Assembly: GCF_030408675.1 (NCBI RefSeq)
Contig: NZ_CP047200.1
Coordinates: 62,001 to 126,000, forward strand
Direction of reading: 5' to 3'
Length of the DNA stretch: 64,000 nucleotides
Source: Corynebacterium durum
Lineage (GTDB): Bacteria > Actinomycetota > Actinomycetes > Mycobacteriales > Mycobacteriaceae
In this document: positions 60,408-64,000 of the stretch, one piece after another
How the letters are laid out: every line of letters starts with the position of its first letter
How positions within the stretch are numbered: position 1 is the stretch's first letter
Made by a program: the position numbers and the translations under genes
The notes under the pieces: model-generated
What the model saw: the letters and a program-made list of their open reading frames with translations, nothing else
Told to the model about the DNA's origin: nothing
Databases searched by the model: none

Positions 60408-61499
60408 ATGGACTTAAGCACTACCCACACACAAGAATCAGGCCGTCGACTCCGAAGCCGCGGTGTCACGGTGGCCATTATGATGGCCATCACGCTCGCC
60501 TTCAGCGTCATTTCCGTGCCCAAAGCCACGGCTTTCGATGACGCCAACCCCGTTTCCGGCGTTGACGTCGCAGACTGGCAGCATCCTGATGGATCCGACA
60601 TTGACTGGAAATCCGTGGAAGCTGACGGACAAAAATTTGCCTTTATCAAGGCAACCGAAGGTCAGGGATACACCAACCCCTACTTCGAGGACGACGTCAA
60701 ACAGGCCAAGGAAGCAGGGTTGCGTGTGGGTAGCTACCACTTCGCGCGCCCCGGCGAAAGCGCAGCTCTCCAGGCTGCGAACTACGCCAACACCATCCGC
60801 ACCATGCCACAACCCTCCCTGCCGCCCGTGTTGGATATTGAAAGCGATGACGGCGTAGGCCCAGAAGAAGTGCAGCGTTGGGTGAAGGAATTTGTCACTG
60901 AAGTTGAAGCGCTCACCGGCCGTACCCCCATGATTTACACCTACCGCTACTTCTGGTCAGAGCAAATGGGCGATACCACCGACTTCAAGGACTATCCGCT
61001 GTGGCTCGCCGCCTACCAGGACGAAGTACCCACCGAACTGCCAGGTGGCTGGGAGTACATGACCTTCTGGCAGCGTAGCGATAGTGGCAATGTCAATGGC
61101 ATCACCGGCAACACCGATATGAACCTGTTCAATGGCAGCGAAGCCGAGCTTGACTCCCTGGGCACCGGCAACCAGGTCAAACTCGGCAAGGTTCTGACCC
61201 CCAACTTTAAGGCTAGCGACGCCCTCGGATCCTCCAACCTCGGAGCACTCTCCCGAAACAACGGTGAAATCGTCGGAATCATCCTCGCGCTCGCCCTTGG
61301 TGCTGTCTCCATTGGCGCGCTTAACGACGCCGTGAGCAGCGCCGGGTTCGACGCCGGTGGTACGAAAACACTCGCTGGTGAAGTGCAGAAACAAATCGAC
61401 AACAAGACACTTCCCGTTGACGATCTCAAGCGCATGGCCGACAAGAACGAATACAGCATTGGTGACCTCATCATTCTGCTGAGTAACGCCAGCAAATAG
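60408..61499 (+). CDS. Secreted GH25 muramidase (lysozyme-like), paralogue 1
   Basis: The 363-residue protein has a signal peptide (residues 1-45, ending KATAF), a GH25 catalytic domain (about 48-240) with GVDVADWQHP, FAFIKATEG, SYHFARPG, the acid pair in VLDIESDD and PLWLAAYQDEVP, and a C-terminal module of about 100 residues with a hydrophobic helix (VGIILALALGAVSIGAL) and SSAGFDAGGTKTLAGEVQKQ. GH25 enzymes cleave the MurNAc-GlcNAc bond of peptidoglycan. The same C-terminal module ends the second GH25 protein downstream. Confidence 0.92.
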   Translation: MDLSTTHTQESGRRLRSRGVTVAIMMAITLAFSVISVPKATAFDDANPVSGVDVADWQHPDGSDIDWKSVEADGQKFAFIKATEGQGYTNPYFEDDVKQAKEAGLRVGSYHFARPGESAALQAANYANTIRTMPQPSLPPVLDIESDDGVGPEEVQRWVKEFVTEVEALTGRTPMIYTYRYFWSEQMGDTTDFKDYPLWLAAYQDEVPTELPGGWEYMTFWQRSDSGNVNGITGNTDMNLFNGSEAELDSLGTGNQVKLGKVLTPNFKASDALGSSNLGALSRNNGEIVGIILALALGAVSIGALNDAVSSAGFDAGGTKTLAGEVQKQIDNKTLPVDDLKRMADKNEYSIGDLIILLSNASK

Positions 61500-61537
61500 T
61501 CGCGCTGTTTAAATTTGCTTAAGTTCAAAAAACGTGG

Positions 61538-61610
61538 CGGGGCCCGCCGGTGGTTTTCGATCAAAGCTTCGTAGTGGATGGCTTTTATGAAAGCCCCAGG
61601 CAGGGCCCCG
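61538..61610 (+). ncRNA. Candidate structured RNA element, copy 1 (after GH25 paralogue 1)
   Basis: CGGGGCCC (61538-61545) pairs with GGGCCCCG (61603-61610), and GGTTTTCGAT (61552-61561) pairs with ATGAAAGCC (61587-61595) using G-U pairs and a bulge. The loop contains CAAAGCTTCGTAGTGGATG (61562-61580), identical in copy 2 at 63567-63585. CTGTTTAAATTTGC (61505-61518) precedes both copies. Confidence 0.55.
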
Positions 61611-61691
61611 TCGTCATGCGCGGCGCTTAGCGGGAGACCTACCCCCATTTGGTTGGGGTTTGGATACGGTGCGCGTGTCGCTGGTGGGCGA

Positions 61692-61704
61692 GGCGTCGAT
61701 AAGC
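61692..61704 (+). repeat. Dispersed 13-bp motif, copy 8
   Basis: Exact copy on the plus strand in the gap between the GH25 genes. Confidence 0.8.
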
Positions 61705-62052
61705 TGGACTGTGCTGCGGAGGGGGTGATGCGGCGGAGTAGCGGTCGCGCTGGTGCTCATCTGTAGGGGGTGGAAAATTCCTGAGAAGCTAGCGTTTTTG
61801 CGGCATCAAAACGCACATCTGCTGTGGTTGTGGCGTGGGGGTGATAAACGCGGGGCATGGGTGGCTTGAGTGGCAGATGTGATGTTTCTAATTGATCACA
61901 ATTGCCGAGGTGTCTACATGTAGCGTTTGTTATGACGTAGGGTTGGTGGCAGCTCTGATAAGTACGTAAGATCACGCAACTTTTGCCAGGTATATGGCAC
62001 TGGTTGCCTCAGCGCAAGGCGAGGTTTTATAACAATGAGGATTTGATTTTTC

Positions 62053-63474
62053 ATGTATATCAGCAATTTCCGTACGCCGACCCAACGTCGGCACCGTGCT
62101 ATTGTGTCGGCGCTGATCACAGCAGCCGCACTTGCCATTGCCCCCAACACTGCGGCTAGCGCAGAAGTGGGGCTCAATTCGAACCCGATTCCAGGAATTG
62201 ATATTTCTAGCCATCAGCATCCTGGTGAAAAGAACGAAACCCTTAATTGGAAGAGCGTCGGTAGTGATGGGCAGAAATTTGCCCTGATCAAAGCAACTGA
62301 ATCGGATTCCTATGAGAACCCCCACTGGAAGTATGATGCAGAACAGGCAAAAGCCAATGGTATGAAGGTAGGGCTCTATCACTTTGCTCGAGTGAAGCAA
62401 AGTGCAAAATCTCAAGCGGACTTTTTTGCAAAAGCTGTGAAAACTCTCGGTGACGACTCCCTTCCGCCTACGCTTGACATTGAGATTGCTAATGATAACG
62501 CTGAAGATCATAACCCGCTGGATGCTGCGGGCGTGCAGCGTTGGGTGAAAGAATTTACCACCGAACTGGAAAAGCAAACTGGTCGCCCAACTATGATCTA
62601 CACTTACCGATTCTTCTGGGAAGACTCAATGGCAAATTCCCAAGAATACAAAGATCATCCACTGTGGTTTGCGGCTTATGAACAATTGCCTCCACAACTT
62701 CCCGGTGGCTGGAAGCACATGGTCATTTGGCAAAAGTCCGATAAAGGTCACGTGTCTGGCATCGAAGGTGATGTTGATTTGGATGTGTTCAACGGCACCG
62801 AAGCCGAATTCAACTCTTTTGCATCGTCAGGCAAGCCCAAGGAGCAACCAAAGCCTAAGGAGCAACCGAAAGATAAGGATGCTTCTAAAGACAACAAGGA
62901 CTCCAAGGATAAGGACGCTTCTAAAGACAAAAACGCGACCAAAGATGATGCATCCAAGAACAAGGATACGTCTAAGGACGACAAGACCACCACGTCTCAG
63001 AATGCGCCGAATAAGCCACAGGACAATCCAACGACACAGTCCAATGACTCCACCAGTAATAACCTAGCCCAAGACAAGCAGCCAATTGGTCCATCAGGCT
63101 CTGCCGATTTGTCGTCTGGAGGGCTGTCGTCTGGAAACTCCTCCGGTACCCCCGGTAACAACCCAGATCGTACCAAGGGATCTGGATCGTCTCACTCCTT
63201 CAGCTCTTCTGACCTAGAGGTGCTGTCCAAGGGAAACAATGGTCTGATCAAAGCTATCCTTGCTATTGCGACCGGTGGCGGCTCTAGGAACTTGCTTACT
63301 GATGCCACGAGCAGTGCAGGCTTCGATGAAAATAGTTCACGTGAGTTCGCTGACGAAGTGCAAAGCCAGATTGATCACAAGACCCTTCCAGTGAACGAAC
63401 TGCAGCGCATGTCTGAGAGTGACAAATACAACATCGGTGATCTGACCATTCTGCTCAGGAACTTCAGTGACTAA
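62053..63474 (+). CDS. Secreted GH25 muramidase (lysozyme-like), paralogue 2, with Lys/Asp-rich linker
   Basis: The 473-residue protein has a signal peptide (cleavage near 37, after ASA), a GH25 domain (about 45-265; GIDISSHQHPG, FALIKATES, LDIEIANDN, PLWFAAYEQLPP), a highly charged low-complexity linker (about 268-385) built from KDKDASKDNKDSKD-type units and then Ser/Asn/Gly-rich sequence, and the C-terminal module (about 386-473) shared with paralogue 1. The linker may span or bind the cell wall. The catalytic domain is closely related to paralogue 1, so the pair arose by duplication. Confidence 0.9.
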   Translation: MYISNFRTPTQRRHRAIVSALITAAALAIAPNTAASAEVGLNSNPIPGIDISSHQHPGEKNETLNWKSVGSDGQKFALIKATESDSYENPHWKYDAEQAKANGMKVGLYHFARVKQSAKSQADFFAKAVKTLGDDSLPPTLDIEIANDNAEDHNPLDAAGVQRWVKEFTTELEKQTGRPTMIYTYRFFWEDSMANSQEYKDHPLWFAAYEQLPPQLPGGWKHMVIWQKSDKGHVSGIEGDVDLDVFNGTEAEFNSFASSGKPKEQPKPKEQPKDKDASKDNKDSKDKDASKDKNATKDDASKNKDTSKDDKTTTSQNAPNKPQDNPTTQSNDSTSNNLAQDKQPIGPSGSADLSSGGLSSGNSSGTPGNNPDRTKGSGSSHSFSSSDLEVLSKGNNGLIKAILAIATGGGSRNLLTDATSSAGFDENSSREFADEVQSQIDHKTLPVNELQRMSESDKYNIGDLTILLRNFSD

Positions 63475-63543
63475 GGGGGTAACAGCTATTGCTGTTTTTG
63501 CGTAATCCTGTTTAAATTTGCATAGGCTGTTTTGCTCACGGCA

Positions 63544-63617
63544 GGGCCCGACCTACGGTTTTCGTCCAAAGCTTCGTAGTGGATGATTTATACGAGAACC
63601 ACACCATGGTCGGGTCC
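63544..63617 (+). ncRNA. Candidate structured RNA element, copy 2 (after GH25 paralogue 2)
   Basis: GGGCCCGACC (63544-63553) pairs with GGTCGGGTCC (63608-63617), and GGTTTTCGT (63557-63565) pairs with ACGAGAACC (63592-63600). The identical 19-nt core lies at 63567-63585. The outer stem differs from copy 1 on both arms while pairing is kept. The 310-bp gap 63475-63784 shows nothing else convincing. Confidence 0.55.
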
Positions 63618-63784
63618 TTCTGATTGTGGGTGGGTGGATACATGGCGTTTTTGGGGCAGTGCGATAGCCCACCAGTTACCTGACGCGTCCCAGCTCTCCC
63701 GCAAATACCGAGAAGAAACCCCCGGGCCCTTGCCATCAGACAAGAGCTCCGGGGGTCTCTCAGTCAACCAGTCGAAGCCAAGTT

Positions 63785-64000
63785 TTAGTCGTTGATCTTC
63801 ATGCGACCAGGGGTCCATAGTCCAGATCGGTGGATTTCCTGGTAGTCGATGATCGCCTCGGTGGGTGCGACTCCCCGGGAGTTCGTACGCAGGTGGTAGC
63901 GCTCAATGGAACCCCAGTCACGTCCCCAGTCATTCCGCAGATAGCTGGGCACCTCGATGGAGGAGTTGATTGCCTCAGCAACGCCGAGCGCGCCACCGCC
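63785..64000 (-). CDS. Emb arabinosyltransferase, C-terminal end (gene continues beyond window)
   Basis: The last 71 residues of a minus-strand gene end at TAA 63785-63787. They contain VPSYLRNDWGRDWGSIERYH and end with IHRSGLWTPGRMKIND, matching the C-terminal carbohydrate-binding domain of the EmbA/B/C arabinosyltransferases of mycolata (mycobacterial EmbC carries an equivalent DDWGRDWGSLERL and TRSGLW). These membrane enzymes build the arabinan of the cell wall from decaprenyl-phosphoarabinose. Corynebacteria usually have a single emb gene, but which paralogue this is cannot be told from the fragment. Confidence 0.85.
   Translation of the reverse strand, partial: GGGALGVAEAINSSIEVPSYLRNDWGRDWGSIERYHLRTNSRGVAPTEAIIDYQEIHRSGLWTPGRMKIND

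Larger units (their letters stand above)
61500..62052. other. 553-bp intergenic region between the GH25 genes
   Basis: Besides the 74-nt element at 61538-61610, it holds a copy of the 13-bp motif at 61692 and an inverted repeat GCGTTTT (61792-61798)/AAAACGC (61808-61814). The promoter of the second GH25 gene should lie near 61900-62050. I saw no supported gene. Confidence 0.5.

Noticed and set aside
61930..62052. c-di-AMP (ydaO-type) riboswitch before the second GH25 gene
   Set aside because: Such riboswitches often precede wall hydrolase genes in actinobacteria, but the conserved core was not found here.
62748..62993. Minus-strand Leu/Ser-rich frame (LSLEASLSLESL)
   Set aside because: Shadow of the Lys/Asp linker of the second GH25 gene.

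Overview
The window reads as chromosomal DNA of a Corynebacterium-type actinobacterium (Mycobacteriales with an arabinogalactan wall). The main evidence is the C-terminus of an Emb arabinosyltransferase at the right edge, a mycobacterial-type IrtA/IrtB ferric-siderophore importer, DtxR-like iron boxes, a SigK/RskA pair next to DipZ, many probable leaderless starts, and moderately high GC. The species cannot be fixed from the sequence alone. No rRNA, tRNA, CRISPR array, prophage or insertion sequence was recognised.

Layout. 0-11 kb is an iron-acquisition island: a siderophore-binding lipoprotein (cut by the left edge), an Ala/Gln/Pro-rich membrane protein, an mbtH gene with an alpha/beta hydrolase, irtB, irtA, an L-lysine/ornithine N-monooxygenase and a divergent aryl-acid AMP ligase. 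Two DtxR-like operators sit in the control regions. No NRPS is present, so MbtH and the ligase must serve enzymes encoded elsewhere. 11-19 kb holds an ABC transporter whose permease gene is frameshifted at a G6 tract, a 46-residue unknown protein with its own promoter and terminator, rtcB, and the block lipoprotein-sigK-rskA/dipZ. 19-24 kb has a duplicated His-rich protein and a minimal Pel-like polysaccharide block (pelG, pelF, PelA-like hydrolase). 24-48 kb is mostly ordinary metabolism, DNA repair and small regulators, with three local clusters of repeat-type operator sites. 48-50 kb carries an NgoMIV-like restriction-modification system. 50-60 kb is housekeeping plus a LysE remnant and a secreted protein of unknown function. 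60-64 kb contains two paralogous secreted GH25 muramidases, each followed by a copy of a 74-nt potentially structured element, then the emb gene end.

The most unusual signals are: (1) a dispersed 13-bp motif, GGCGTCGATAAGC, with eight exact copies whose orientation switches once near 28-33 kb; (2) the paired 3' elements after the GH25 genes, with compensatory stem changes around an identical 19-nt core; (3) the pelG-pelF-hydrolase trio without other pel genes; (4) the array of CAGTGTA sites leading into an AlbA_2/Schlafen-type regulator; (5) three 22-bp-spaced iterons upstream of an AAA_14 ATPase. Functional assignments come from recognising family motifs by eye; no database search was possible.
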